Both the position numbers and the translations under genes were made by a program. Under the pieces are notes generated by a model. That model did not search any database. It was given only the letters and a program-made list of their open reading frames with translations, and was not told where the DNA came from. A DNA stretch of 64,000 bases, taken from assembly GCA_943788775.1 (NCBI GenBank), contig CALSRO010000008.1, positions 62,001 to 126,000 on the forward strand, read 5' to 3'. Shown piece after piece: positions 53,714 to 62,829 of the stretch (within the stretch, counting starts at the first letter, position 1; the number at the start of each line of letters is the position of its first letter). The DNA comes from an uncultured Flavobacteriales bacterium (GTDB lineage Bacteria; Bacteroidota; Bacteroidia; Flavobacteriales_G; Salibacteraceae).

Positions 53714-53810
53714 GGGCAAGCTACTTACATCGCACCGCTACAACCGGCTACCCTTGCTTCATTCCTGACCTGGGGGAGTTCACCAGGAGCTGGTCGTATA
53801 AGACTTGCCC
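53714..53810 (-). ncRNA. ffs: Small bacterial SRP RNA (4.5S type)
   Basis: About 97 nt on the minus strand. The ends pair (gggcaagtctt with its complement at the 3' end). The domain IV hairpin is visible as CCTGGTGAACTCCCCCAGG followed by AGGAATGAAGCAAGGGTA, the conserved SRP core. A T-rich run follows on the minus strand. This explains most of the gap 53543-53893. Confidence 0.9.
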
Positions 53811-53819
53811 TTAAGGGCG

Positions 53820-53849
53820 CAAAGGTAAAATTGGTATCGAGCAATGCAA
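53820..53849 (-). promoter_or_regulatory. Promoter of the SRP RNA
   Basis: On the minus strand TTG, a spacer of exactly 19 nt, then TACCTTTG. This is a full match to the Bacteroidota promoter TTG-N19-TAnnTTTG, and it ends 9 bp before the mature 5' end. Confidence 0.8.
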
Positions 53850-53893
53850 CATGAGTTTCAGCTTTTTGAATAACTACATTTGCAAACTCGAAT

Positions 53894-54430
53894 ATGAAGA
53901 AGTATCAAACCATATTAAATGCGGGCAGTATTGCTGGATTATTCAGCTACATAATGTTTTTGGTCTTTTATTACGTGTTTTCAATTAATCCTATTGGCCC
54001 GGCTAAGTTTTTAAGTCTTGTCGGTGTTCTCGCCTTGCTATACTGGGCTATGAAGCAATATCGAGAAACTGAATTAGAAGGTTTTGCGCTGTTCACCCAA
54101 CTTTTGCCTCCAGCCTTTATTTTCTCTTTTGTCTATGCTTCACTCAACGGGATGTTGGTCTATTTGCATGGAGCCTTTTTTGATGCAGGATATGTGCAAC
54201 TGATTGTTACTGATAGTTTGCAATCCATCGGGGAGTAAAAAGACACCATGGTTGGCATGATTGGCAAAGACGAGTACAAGAAGATGATTGAACAATACGA
54301 AAGTTTGGATGCAGCTACGGTTGCGCTGAGCGATGCTCAATCAAAAAGCATGACCACATTGTTGGCAGGTGTCATTATCGCTGCTATACTTCGAAAAAAA
54401 CCACCGATCTTTGACAACCTTGACGAATAA
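53894..54430 (+). pseudogene. DUF4199-type membrane protein interrupted by in-frame TAA
   Basis: The ATG at 53894 starts a protein with helices ILNAGSIAGLFSYIMFLVFY, FLSLVGVLALLYWAMKQY and LLPPAFIFSFVYASLNGMLV. TAA at 54236-54238 stops it after 114 residues. The same frame continues: KDTMVGMIGKDEYKKMIEQY, then a Ser/Ala/Thr-rich helix and TTLLAGVIIAAILRKKP. This matches the second half expected of a DUF4199 protein of about 170-180 residues. The gene thus appears broken at one codon. The alternative is a real 114-residue protein followed by a 60-residue ORF. Confidence 0.65.
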
Positions 54431-55382
54431 TCCAAACATATCCATTGTTATTCCATTGCTGAATGAAGAGGAGTCTCTTCCTGAATTGCATGCGTGGATT
54501 AAAAAGGTAATGGATGAGAATAATTTCACTTATGAAATTTGGTTCATTGATGATGGTAGCACAGATGGTTCTTGGCAGGCTATTGAAACATTGAACGCCC
54601 AAGACCCAAATGTCAAAGCCATTAAGTTTCGAAGAAATTACGGAAAGTCAGGTGCATTAAATGTCGGATTCGAAGCGGTGCAAGGCGATGTTGTTATTAC
54701 TATGGATGCTGACCTTCAGGATAGTCCAGACGAGATTCCAGATTTGTATAAGATGATCATGGTCGATGGGCTTGACCTTGTTTCAGGCTGGAAGAAAAAG
54801 CGTTTTGACCCGCTTTCAAAGACCATACCCACCAAGCTCTATAATTGGGCAACTCGTAAAATGAGCGGAATCCATCTCCATGATTTTAATTGCGGACTCA
54901 AGGCTTATAAGCATGATGTAGTAAAGGCAATCGAGGTGTATGGTGAAATGCATCGATACATTCCTGTCATCGCGCATTGGGCAGGATTTAAGAAAATAGG
55001 AGAGAAGGTGGTTCGCCATCAAGAGCGCAAATACGGACACACCAAGTTCGGCTGGATTCGATTTATCAATGGTCCACTGGATTTATTGAGTATCTCTTTT
55101 GTGAGTAAGTTCGGCAAGAAGCCAATGCACTTGTTTGGCTTGATGGGGACCCTGATGTTCGTGCTTGGTTTCGGACTCGCTGCATTCTTGGGTTTATCTA
55201 AGCTCTATTATTTGAGCATTAAGGTGACGGCTCCATTGATAACGAGTCAACCGTTTTTCTACATCGCATTGACGACTATGATTATTGGTGTTCAGCTGTT
55301 TCTCGCTGGGTTTATTGGAGAGATGATTTCACGTAATGCTCCTGATCGAAACGTTTACTTGGAGTCTAAAAGGCTAGGGTAA
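54369..55382 (+). CDS. Family 2 glycosyltransferase with C-terminal membrane helices (DPM1/Ag-like)
   Basis: The reading frame is open from an ATG at 54369, which overlaps the preceding gene; TTG codons at about 54411 and 54420 are likelier starts because the GT core begins ISIVIPLLNEEESLPELH. Catalytic DGSTDGSW and MDADLQDSPDE (DxD-type) are followed by the acceptor-loop segment VRHQERKYGHTKFG. Two C-terminal membrane helices (LFGLMGTLMFVLGFGLAAFL and FIALTTMIIGVQLFLAGF-like) anchor it. It transfers a sugar to a lipid carrier, probably for glycan synthesis. The end overlaps the convergent 55374 gene by 9 bp. Confidence 0.88.
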   Translation: MSLSLLYFEKNHRSLTTLTNNPNISIVIPLLNEEESLPELHAWIKKVMDENNFTYEIWFIDDGSTDGSWQAIETLNAQDPNVKAIKFRRNYGKSGALNVGFEAVQGDVVITMDADLQDSPDEIPDLYKMIMVDGLDLVSGWKKKRFDPLSKTIPTKLYNWATRKMSGIHLHDFNCGLKAYKHDVVKAIEVYGEMHRYIPVIAHWAGFKKIGEKVVRHQERKYGHTKFGWIRFINGPLDLLSISFVSKFGKKPMHLFGLMGTLMFVLGFGLAAFLGLSKLYYLSIKVTAPLITSQPFFYIALTTMIIGVQLFLAGFIGEMISRNAPDRNVYLESKRLG

Positions 55383-57107
55383 CTCGCTCTTTAATGCTTG
55401 TATTGCTGCATTGTTTGGATCGATCGCTTCACATTTCATAATCGTCTCCTTTGCTTTTGCTAAATCACCCTTGATTGCGTAGGCCTTTGCCAAATTCAAA
55501 CATATTTCAGGATCGTTCGGATTGATGGAGTAGGCGGTTTTAAAGGAGTTTTCAGCCGCTGCCATGTCTTGTGACATTCCATTAGCAATCCCAATTTGCA
55601 TCCATGCCGTGGCGTCATTCGGATTCATTTCAACATATCGCCCTAATGATTTCTTAACCCCTTCCCATTTTCCAAGTTCGCCATAGATTAAGCCCAACTC
55701 ATGATGAAACTCCTGGACTTCATAGATTCCAATAGCTTGTTCAATCAATCGTGCAGCGGATTCGTAGAAGGTGACGCGCTGTGCATTATTGGTAGAATTC
55801 TCGGCTTTCGCCTTATAGATATTAGCCAAATTGTGATGTGCCTTAGCACTTCGAGGTAGGTTTTTCAAATCATTGGCAAATAGCACTTCATCGCTTTCCC
55901 AAGCCTTGTTTCGGTTGACAGTGCTGAATGCAAGAGGAATGGCAATAAGTGCAATGAGACCATTAGCCAACATGAGGTTTTTCCAAGCTCTTTTTTCAAA
56001 GATTCGATGAATGGAATAGACAAAGAGTAGAATGAAACCCAAGGATGGAATAAACAGAAAGCGCTCTGCCATGGTGGCTCCAATGGTGAAAATGAAATTG
56101 GATACTGGAATCAGAGGGAGGATAAATAGCAAGGTTAAAAGTATTATTACCAGTGATTTGTGGTCTTTAACCTCCTTCGTAAGTTTCAGTATAAAGGCAG
56201 CGAGTCCAATTGCTCCAATCAAGGTGAGTATGACCTGAATGTTGCTGAAGCCAACCAATTGAACTGTGTCAAAACTATAGTCGTACACCAGAGGATATGG
56301 AACCACCATTAGCTTTACATATTCACCCATGATCCAAATTTTTGTGGCCAATAACTCTCCAGAACTCGCGTCTTGAACCAATGCATTGTCAAAAATGTGA
56401 TATTGTTTATCAGCTAGAAGATCGGTGGCTGAAAAATAGATGGCCAAGAAAACAAGGGTTGCGGCAAATGACGACAGGCTTGCTTTGAACGCTTTTCCCA
56501 AGGATTTATATTTCATAAATGCCATCAATGGAAATAAAGGGATTAGTGATATGGCAGTTTCTTTGCTGAGTAAAGCAAGTAGAAAAAGTGCTCCAGAAAG
56601 GACTAGTTTGGATGCTGTGTTTTCCATTCCTCGCCAAAATTGCAACGCACTTAAGGCGAAAAATAGCAAGCAGTAAATCTCATCTCTACTTTTAATATTC
56701 GCTACTACTTCGGTGTGTATCGGATGTACAGCAAATACCACCATCGCCAGAAATAGCCAATGGTCCGGCATGATTTGCAACTCATTGAGCCATTTGAGAA
56801 GCACGACACACAAAAGCCCAAAGAAGAGCATGTTTAGTAGGTGGCCAATGAATGGGGTAATGCCAAATAGTGCGTGCTCAATGGAGAAGCTTACTCCGCT
56901 GATTGGGCGGTAGTTTCCAGCATCCTTGCCATTGATTCCATACCAATAACTGTGAGTGAAATGATCTGCGATGCCTGAAAAGCCCTGCTGGGTGAACTTA
57001 TTTTGTGTGATAATCGCCTTGTCGTCCAGCACATACCCATGACCGAGTGTATTGACATACATGGCGGCTCCCAACACAAAAATGACCAGATAATGCCAAG
57101 ACTTCAT
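55374..57107 (-). CDS. TMTC-like membrane glycosyltransferase with C-terminal TPR repeats
   Basis: The product has 577 residues. About ten membrane helices include the GT39-like loop YVLDDKAIITQNKFTQ, GNYRPISGVSFSIEHALFG and VHPIHTEVVANIKSRDE, the latter two typical of TMTC/PMT-like enzymes. The last 150 residues are TPR units (SAKAHHNLANIYKAKAEN, EFHHELGLIYGELGKWEGV, DATAWMQIGIANGMSQDM). It would O-glycosylate exported proteins, using a lipid-linked sugar. It is divergent from the methyltransferase gene. Confidence 0.82.
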   Translation of the reverse strand: MKSWHYLVIFVLGAAMYVNTLGHGYVLDDKAIITQNKFTQQGFSGIADHFTHSYWYGINGKDAGNYRPISGVSFSIEHALFGITPFIGHLLNMLFFGLLCVVLLKWLNELQIMPDHWLFLAMVVFAVHPIHTEVVANIKSRDEIYCLLFFALSALQFWRGMENTASKLVLSGALFLLALLSKETAISLIPLFPLMAFMKYKSLGKAFKASLSSFAATLVFLAIYFSATDLLADKQYHIFDNALVQDASSGELLATKIWIMGEYVKLMVVPYPLVYDYSFDTVQLVGFSNIQVILTLIGAIGLAAFILKLTKEVKDHKSLVIILLTLLFILPLIPVSNFIFTIGATMAERFLFIPSLGFILLFVYSIHRIFEKRAWKNLMLANGLIALIAIPLAFSTVNRNKAWESDEVLFANDLKNLPRSAKAHHNLANIYKAKAENSTNNAQRVTFYESAARLIEQAIGIYEVQEFHHELGLIYGELGKWEGVKKSLGRYVEMNPNDATAWMQIGIANGMSQDMAAAENSFKTAYSINPNDPEICLNLAKAYAIKGDLAKAKETIMKCEAIDPNNAAIQALKSELP

Positions 57108-57146
57108 GGTTCAAACATCGCACATTTTCTGTGGACTTAGTATGGC

Positions 57147-57154
57147 TACTTTTG
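57147..57154 (+). promoter_or_regulatory. -7 element for the methyltransferase gene
   Basis: TACTTTTG matches TAnnTTTG and lies 27 bp before the chosen ATG at 57181. This supports that start over the ATG at 57106. Confidence 0.5.
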
Positions 57155-57180
57155 CTTTTCATTTCCAGTACTACTATTCC

Positions 57181-57855
57181 ATGAAAACGTATTTGAAATC
57201 TCGCCTAAGCATTCGGCAGTATGAGTTGTTGCGCATGCTCGCCTTTGAGTACAAGCGATGGAAATGCAGAATATCAGCTCCAAAGCGCTTTGAAACAAAC
57301 GAAGTAAAACTGCACTTGGGTTGTGGAGATCGTCAATTAAAGGGCTGGCTCAATGTGGATATGTTTGGAAGTGACCTAAACCTTGATTTTGCAACAGGTA
57401 AACTGCCTTTTGCAGACGAACAGTTTCAGGTTATCGTATCGCAGCATGTGGTGGAGCACCTGACAATAGAAGATGAGTTTTTGCCTCTCTTAAAAGCTTG
57501 TCATCGAGTCGCCAAGTCTGGTGGAGAGATTTGGATTTCTACTCCGGACATGGAAAAAGTGGCCAAATCCTATATCGATCAGAAGAATAAGGATATGATT
57601 GATGATCGTAAAATGCGCCTACCTCATTGGGATATGAAGGGAATGCCATCGCAACACTTCATGAATGACATGTTTCATCAGGAGTTGGAACACCGCAATC
57701 TTTTTGACTTTGATTTACTGAAATGGTGCCTAGAGCAAAGCGGTTTTACTAGTGTTGTTAGAGTGGATGAAAACCAATTACTTGCTGCGTTTCCCGAGTT
57801 TCCAGAACGAAAGGACGACTATCAATCCGTGTATGTAAAAGCACAAAAAGCCTAG
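57181..57855 (+). CDS. Class I SAM-dependent methyltransferase
   Basis: The ATG at 57181 is favoured because a -7 element lies before it and the upstream codons are not conserved-looking. The product has 224 residues. Motif I is VKLHLGCGDRQLKGWLNVD, motif II region LPFADEQFQVIVSQHVVEHL, and motif III CHRVAKSGGEIWISTPDMEK, as in the Methyltransf_11 family. The GT39-like gene follows 5 bp downstream, and the neighbours are glycosyltransferases, so a glycan or glycolipid substrate is likely but unproven. Confidence 0.85.
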   Translation: MKTYLKSRLSIRQYELLRMLAFEYKRWKCRISAPKRFETNEVKLHLGCGDRQLKGWLNVDMFGSDLNLDFATGKLPFADEQFQVIVSQHVVEHLTIEDEFLPLLKACHRVAKSGGEIWISTPDMEKVAKSYIDQKNKDMIDDRKMRLPHWDMKGMPSQHFMNDMFHQELEHRNLFDFDLLKWCLEQSGFTSVVRVDENQLLAAFPEFPERKDDYQSVYVKAQKA

Positions 57856-57859
57856 CCCG

Positions 57860-59659
57860 ATGGCTTGGATTCAAAAGCATAAGCTGATTTTTTTGATCCT
57901 ATTGGTCGCCACGGCATTGCGCTTCTGGGCCTTTTGGGAGATTCCTTATTCGCATGATGAGCTCAGCGCTCTCTTGAGAACACAGTTTTCTAATTGGTCC
58001 GATTTCATCGAAACGGGAATCAAAATGGATAATCATCCCGGTGGAGTGCAACTCCTGATATGGTTGCAAACCATGATTGGCGGTTATGCTGCCTATTGGA
58101 TCAAACTGCCGTTTTTAATATGCGGAGTTTGGTGCGTTTGGTTGATTTACTTAGTTGGGCGCAGGATGTTTTCTGAGTCTGTCGGGCTCATTTCTGCGGC
58201 ACTTTTAGCGACACTCCAATTCCCGATTACTTTCAGTCAATGGGCGAGGCCATACGTCATAGGGTTACTCGTAGTGTTGGCGCTTACATGGGTCTTGTTG
58301 CGATTCATTCAATCCGAAAAACGTATTTGGTTATGGATTGTAGTCTATGCCATGCTCAGTGCGCTGGCAGGTTATGTTCACTATTTCACCTTGCTGCAAG
58401 TGATAATTATTTCTTGTGCATTTATACCCTACTTAAATCAAGGTCAGATACTCAAACTTGCCATGGGTGGTTTGCTCGCTTTTGTTTTGTGGTTGCCGCA
58501 CTTGAACTTGACTTTATTTCACTTAGATCGTGGAGGTATTGGAAATTGGTTGCATGTCCCAGAGAGCGATTACTGGCTAGAAATCATTGCGTATGTCTTT
58601 CAATTCAGTGTGTGGGTGCCATTGCTTTTGGTTGTTGTTTCTATCTCTAAATTGCTTGATGTGAAGAAATGGTGGAAGGTGTATAGTCGCTATTTCTTAT
58701 TGATCTGCGCTGCCACTCCATATATGATTGGATATGTCTATTCAGTGCAGGTGAATCCACTGCTGCATCAAAGCGTGCTCATCTTTTCAATGCCTTTTCT
58801 GCTGCTTTTCTGCGCTTCGTTCGTCACCGATAAACGACCGATTTTGGATGGCGTTGTGATATTGATTTTGGCGATCAACGTAAATGTTTTAATCACGGAT
58901 AGAAATCACTTTGAGCTGAACTACCAGAGTGAATATGTTTCACCTATGCTATGGCTGTATGAAATGAACGCTTCGCATGCTATGATACCCGCCCTCATTG
59001 AATTGCGAGAAGATTTTACTGAAATGATGTTTGAAGAAAACATAGTTCCTACTCATGAAGTGCAGTACGCAGAAGCTCTAACAAGCTCGCGTGGCTTGGA
59101 TGAATATTTATCCAATCTGGATTCGGATCATTTGTTCTTTGCCATGAATTCCGGTTCCGATCCTGAGTTGTTTGCAACAGTGTTGGATCATTTTCCGTGC
59201 ATCGATTCAGTGCAGTATTACCATGCTGGGGAGGCGTATTTACTCAATAGAGATTGTGATTCACGCAAACTTCTCGCGCGCGAAACCGAACCACAAACGT
59301 TGGATGCCTTGAATCCATATTCGAAATCAGTGGAGATTGTTGTTGATGATCCTACTCATGCTGTGAACATTCACGCAGTTTCTGAATTCACGGGCAAGGC
59401 ACGTGACGCGTCACTGGTCATGGATGTGAAGTCGGAAAGTGATCCTAGTTGGCGTGGCGTTAGCCTCGACCACTTGGGCGGTTCTGAAGGCCATTTAAAG
59501 GCGTTTAACGTCTATTACCTCAGCGAATGGGAACTGAGTGTTGATGATCAGATTAAATCGTTTGTATGGCTTAATTCCGATGATTCAATTTCTGTGACTC
59601 GATTGAGCCTCTATTCTGTGCCGTCCAACACCAATAAGTTTAAGCTCTTCAAGCCTTAA
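57860..59659 (+). CDS. GT39/ArnT-like membrane glycosyltransferase
   Basis: The product has 599 residues. The first part reads ALRFWAFWEIPYSHDELSAL, the conserved acidic site of the GT-C superfamily in its first luminal loop. About eleven membrane helices follow. The last 170 residues form a soluble periplasmic domain without membrane segments. It transfers a sugar from a polyprenyl-phosphate donor to an unknown acceptor. It is 5 bp downstream of the methyltransferase, so probably in one transcript. Confidence 0.82.
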   Translation: MAWIQKHKLIFLILLVATALRFWAFWEIPYSHDELSALLRTQFSNWSDFIETGIKMDNHPGGVQLLIWLQTMIGGYAAYWIKLPFLICGVWCVWLIYLVGRRMFSESVGLISAALLATLQFPITFSQWARPYVIGLLVVLALTWVLLRFIQSEKRIWLWIVVYAMLSALAGYVHYFTLLQVIIISCAFIPYLNQGQILKLAMGGLLAFVLWLPHLNLTLFHLDRGGIGNWLHVPESDYWLEIIAYVFQFSVWVPLLLVVVSISKLLDVKKWWKVYSRYFLLICAATPYMIGYVYSVQVNPLLHQSVLIFSMPFLLLFCASFVTDKRPILDGVVILILAINVNVLITDRNHFELNYQSEYVSPMLWLYEMNASHAMIPALIELREDFTEMMFEENIVPTHEVQYAEALTSSRGLDEYLSNLDSDHLFFAMNSGSDPELFATVLDHFPCIDSVQYYHAGEAYLLNRDCDSRKLLARETEPQTLDALNPYSKSVEIVVDDPTHAVNIHAVSEFTGKARDASLVMDVKSESDPSWRGVSLDHLGGSEGHLKAFNVYYLSEWELSVDDQIKSFVWLNSDDSISVTRLSLYSVPSNTNKFKLFKP

Positions 59660-59660
59660 C

Positions 59661-60563
59661 TCAGAACAATGTTTCAGGCTCTTCGATGATGTGTGGAACC
59701 TTCACCTCGATCCCAAGCTCTTTCAATTTTTCAGCCATGTATTTGATGAGTGTGGGGGAATGCATTTCTTCGTGTTGATGCATGAAGAACCAGCAATCGG
59801 TCAAGCCTAAATCGCTCCAGTTTTTAATTCGAGTAATCCATTCATTAATTCGATTAAAGTCGCTGGAATGCAGTTGATTACCTACGAATCTTATCATCGC
59901 CTTTGGGGTGCTTAATCGCATGTGGACCAAGTCTCGAAAAGCAGCGGTATCCGTGATGATTGGGATAACCTTTTTCTTTTCTAAAAGCTGAAATAAATCA
60001 TCTGAGACTTGTTGGTCTAAGAACCAATTCGGATCTCTTAACTCTAGGGCAAGAGGAAATCCCTTTGGCCATCTATTCAGGTAAGCTTCCAGCGTCCCAA
60101 ATTCCTTGGGTTTAAATGTGGGGTGCATCTGCAAGAAACTGGGGCCAAGGTTTCCCTCAAAGTGTGCGATGGAATCGCAAAATCTTTCAGTAGTTCCGCG
60201 GGTGTCATTTAATCGATCCCAGTGTGATATGGCTTGATATACTTTGGGGCAAAACTCAAAGGTATCAGCTACGACATTCGCCCATTTTTGCACTTGATCG
60301 ATGCTAGGGATTCGGTAGTGACATGAGTTTAATTCAATGGTGTTAAACTGCTGGGAATAAGATTGTAAAAAGTCTTTTTGTTTACTTCCTTTTGGGTAAA
60401 TTTTCCCAATCCAATCTTTGTTTACCCAGGCTGTGCATCCAAAGCGAATATTCAGTTTTTCACCCTTGGATCGAGTCAATATTCGAGCATTGTTTTCGTG
60501 ATCATGTGGTAATGATAAACTCAAATGATGTAGAGATTCGAAAGGGACCTTTCCAAATTTCAT
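59661..60563 (-). CDS. DUF72 family protein
   Basis: The product has 300 residues with a TIM-barrel-like pattern. Typical DUF72 segments are present: IRFGCTAWVNKDWIGKIYP, FNTIELNSCHYRIPS, FEFCPKVYQAISHW, FPLALELRDPNWF and LGLTDCWFFMHQHEE (with a final HEE where many members have N-N). The family is widespread, often near nucleases or Fe-S assembly genes, and its function is not established. A slightly later ATG could be the true start, since the first 30 residues are weakly conserved. Confidence 0.85.
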   Translation of the reverse strand: MKFGKVPFESLHHLSLSLPHDHENNARILTRSKGEKLNIRFGCTAWVNKDWIGKIYPKGSKQKDFLQSYSQQFNTIELNSCHYRIPSIDQVQKWANVVADTFEFCPKVYQAISHWDRLNDTRGTTERFCDSIAHFEGNLGPSFLQMHPTFKPKEFGTLEAYLNRWPKGFPLALELRDPNWFLDQQVSDDLFQLLEKKKVIPIITDTAAFRDLVHMRLSTPKAMIRFVGNQLHSSDFNRINEWITRIKNWSDLGLTDCWFFMHQHEEMHSPTLIKYMAEKLKELGIEVKVPHIIEEPETLF

Positions 60564-60660
60564 CGACCGAAAATAAGAAGCTTCAAAAACTGAAATGGGG
60601 CATTTGTCCTATTGCCATCAAATCGAAACGGTTAGACATTTGATTAAAATAAAATCAGCC

Positions 60661-61821
60661 ATGAAAACATTTACTCTTTCCAGTTTGGTGATCCTTTGTT
60701 GCCTAGGCGCATTTGCCCAAAAGGCATTTATCAATGGAGTGCCAGTCAGCGTTGTGGATGCTGGTACAATTGAACTTACCGATAGCTTGGACAGAAACTT
60801 GTATATGACCAGTATTGCGGTTACATCGGATGCTAAAAAGCTCTATACCTCGTCCTTCTTCAAAACGTATATCGTGGATATTGCAACGCATGCCATTGAA
60901 GACTCCATCGAAGGAATTTCGCCCCACCTGAGAGCGGGAACCAACGCCAATGAAATGAATGGAATACGCAATGCTTCATTTTACACCATAAACACCACAG
61001 ATAAAAGCGTGGATAGCATCGCCCTACCTAATACGGACCGCATGGAATTTCGGCCAGACGCCAATGAAATGTGGGTAACATCAGATAGCGTCATACATAT
61101 TGTCGATCTAGAATCAGGTGCTAGCCTGTCCAGCACGATTGTGTCAGGCAGCAATCAGTATGATGGCAGTGATCTGCGTTTCAGCGAGGATGGAACATTG
61201 GCCATTAAAATGAACTGGAATAGCAAGACGGTGGCAAAAATTGACGCGGTCAACAAGAGCGTAACCACCATGATGGATTTTGGATTTGCCGCTAGTTTGT
61301 CTGGGGTGGAGGTGACTGAAGATGGAAGTTCCGCTTTTATTTCTTGCGCTACCAATAATAGAGTGTACAAAATCAATGTATCGAGCATGACCGTGACAGA
61401 TTCGATTACATTAGACCGACCAGGTTTCGGTATGTATCGTCATCCATCGAATGGAAAGATTTGGGTGGTTGGTCACTTTGATGACATCATCTACATCATG
61501 AACCCTGATGATATGAGCATTGAGGATAGTCTAGAGGTGGGAGCTAGTCCACACATTGTCAGGTTTGTGAAATCACCACTTGGTGTGAAGGAGTCAATTG
61601 AAACTCAGTCATTATTAGTATTTCCAAACCCAGCCCAGGACCACGTGACAGTCCAATTGTTGCAAGGTACTGAAGACTCGACATTGACAGATATGCAAGG
61701 TCGTATGGTGAATTCAGGATCAGAAACCACGGCTGAGTTTCAACTGGATTTAAGCGATTTAGATGCAGGAATGTATCTCATTTCCAGTGGAGATCAGGTG
61801 CAAAGAATAGTCGTTCGTTAG
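60661..61821 (+). CDS. YncE-like beta-propeller with a T9SS sorting domain
   Basis: The ATG at 60661 begins a signal peptide (MKTFTLSSLVILCCLGAFAQ). The mature 366 residues show propeller blades (LYMTSIAVTSDAKKLYTSS, SLSGVEVTEDGSSAFISCA, RVYKINVSSMTVTDSITLD, GKIWVVGHFDDIIYIMNPD). The C-terminus is a T9SS type A domain (LLVFPNPAQDHVTVQL...DLDAGMYLIS). It is secreted and probably surface-attached; ligand unknown. It is related in fold to the 18429 gene of the B12 operon but is not next to a receptor. Confidence 0.82.
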   Translation: MKTFTLSSLVILCCLGAFAQKAFINGVPVSVVDAGTIELTDSLDRNLYMTSIAVTSDAKKLYTSSFFKTYIVDIATHAIEDSIEGISPHLRAGTNANEMNGIRNASFYTINTTDKSVDSIALPNTDRMEFRPDANEMWVTSDSVIHIVDLESGASLSSTIVSGSNQYDGSDLRFSEDGTLAIKMNWNSKTVAKIDAVNKSVTTMMDFGFAASLSGVEVTEDGSSAFISCATNNRVYKINVSSMTVTDSITLDRPGFGMYRHPSNGKIWVVGHFDDIIYIMNPDDMSIEDSLEVGASPHIVRFVKSPLGVKESIETQSLLVFPNPAQDHVTVQLLQGTEDSTLTDMQGRMVNSGSETTAEFQLDLSDLDAGMYLISSGDQVQRIVVR

Positions 61822-61843
61822 TACATTCTAATCCGTAGAATGG

Positions 61844-61874
61844 CGTCTCGGCATGAAAATGTCGAGACGTTTTT
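61844..61874 (+). terminator. Intrinsic terminator
   Basis: cgtctcg / cgagacg with a 12-nt loop, followed by five T residues, between the YncE-like gene and the GDPD gene. Confidence 0.8.
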
Positions 61875-61903
61875 GGTTAAAGACTTTCTTATAGTTTAGC
61901 CGC

Positions 61904-62827
61904 ATGAAAGCCAACTTATTGTTGTTAATGTTGTCGATGATGTGGGCTATCACTTTTGCCCAATCTGAATCCTTATTTGATCGAGATTCCTTTCATCAAT
62001 TGGAGTTTGCTCATAGAGGTGGATACCACGGCATGAGCGAGAATACCATTGAAACGGTGGTGCAGAACATCCGCGAAGGCAATGTTAACGCGATCGAGGT
62101 GGATGTTATGATGACTAAAGACTCCGTTATGATACTTTTTCATGATGATACACTGGGTAGAATTTTACAATATGACGGACAGGAAAAAGTCTCTGAATTA
62201 ACGGCCGATGAAATTAGAAGCCATGCATTCAGAGCCCGCGGATCAGAAGGACAGAAGGTAAGCTTGTTCGATGAATTGGTGGACACGCTTATTCACTTGG
62301 CGGTGATCGAAAAGCAACAATTTGTACTGGAAATTGACTTCAAGGCAAACGGTGATAATGCCGTTGGCGCATCCCAAAAGCTATTGGCTCATGTGCTTGA
62401 AACCGAGGCGGTTTACGACAAAGCCATCTATGACTACTTCTTTGTTTCTACGTTTTATCCATCCGTTTTGGCAGAACTGAGAAAACTATCTCCTGATATT
62501 CGATTGGCCAATGCTGTGCATGCGCATTACAAGGGCGGTGGAATCAAACCTAAACTCGGTGCTTGGTTGATTCTTCATTTCGCCAAAAAGTACAACGCCA
62601 TGATCCTAGAAGCGAACCAGTGTTATCTGACCAAAAGACGCGTGAAGCGCTGGAAACGAAAAGGCTATCGTGTACATAGCTATACGTCAAATTCAAAATC
62701 AGAACGCGACTACGTGAAGAACACGTTGGGTATTGCCATGACTACAAATTGTCCACTCACTACGGAATGTCCACATGATCCTAGCGATGAGTATGTGCCG
62801 AAAAAGTGGTGCAAAAAGTGTAAGTAG
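61904..62827 (+). CDS. Secreted glycerophosphodiester phosphodiesterase
   Basis: The product has 307 residues with a signal peptide (MKANLLLLMLSMMWAITFAQ). GDPD motifs: FAHRGGYHGMSENTIET (catalytic HRG plus ENT), AIEVDVMMTKDSV (E-x-D metal ligands) and ILFHDDTLGRIL (second catalytic His). It hydrolyses glycerophosphodiesters to glycerol-3-phosphate outside the cytoplasm. The C-terminus carries a short Cys-rich tail (CPLTTECPHDP...WCKKCK) that is unusual for the family. Confidence 0.88.
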   Translation: MKANLLLLMLSMMWAITFAQSESLFDRDSFHQLEFAHRGGYHGMSENTIETVVQNIREGNVNAIEVDVMMTKDSVMILFHDDTLGRILQYDGQEKVSELTADEIRSHAFRARGSEGQKVSLFDELVDTLIHLAVIEKQQFVLEIDFKANGDNAVGASQKLLAHVLETEAVYDKAIYDYFFVSTFYPSVLAELRKLSPDIRLANAVHAHYKGGGIKPKLGAWLILHFAKKYNAMILEANQCYLTKRRVKRWKRKGYRVHSYTSNSKSERDYVKNTLGIAMTTNCPLTTECPHDPSDEYVPKKWCKKCK

Positions 62828-62829
62828 AT

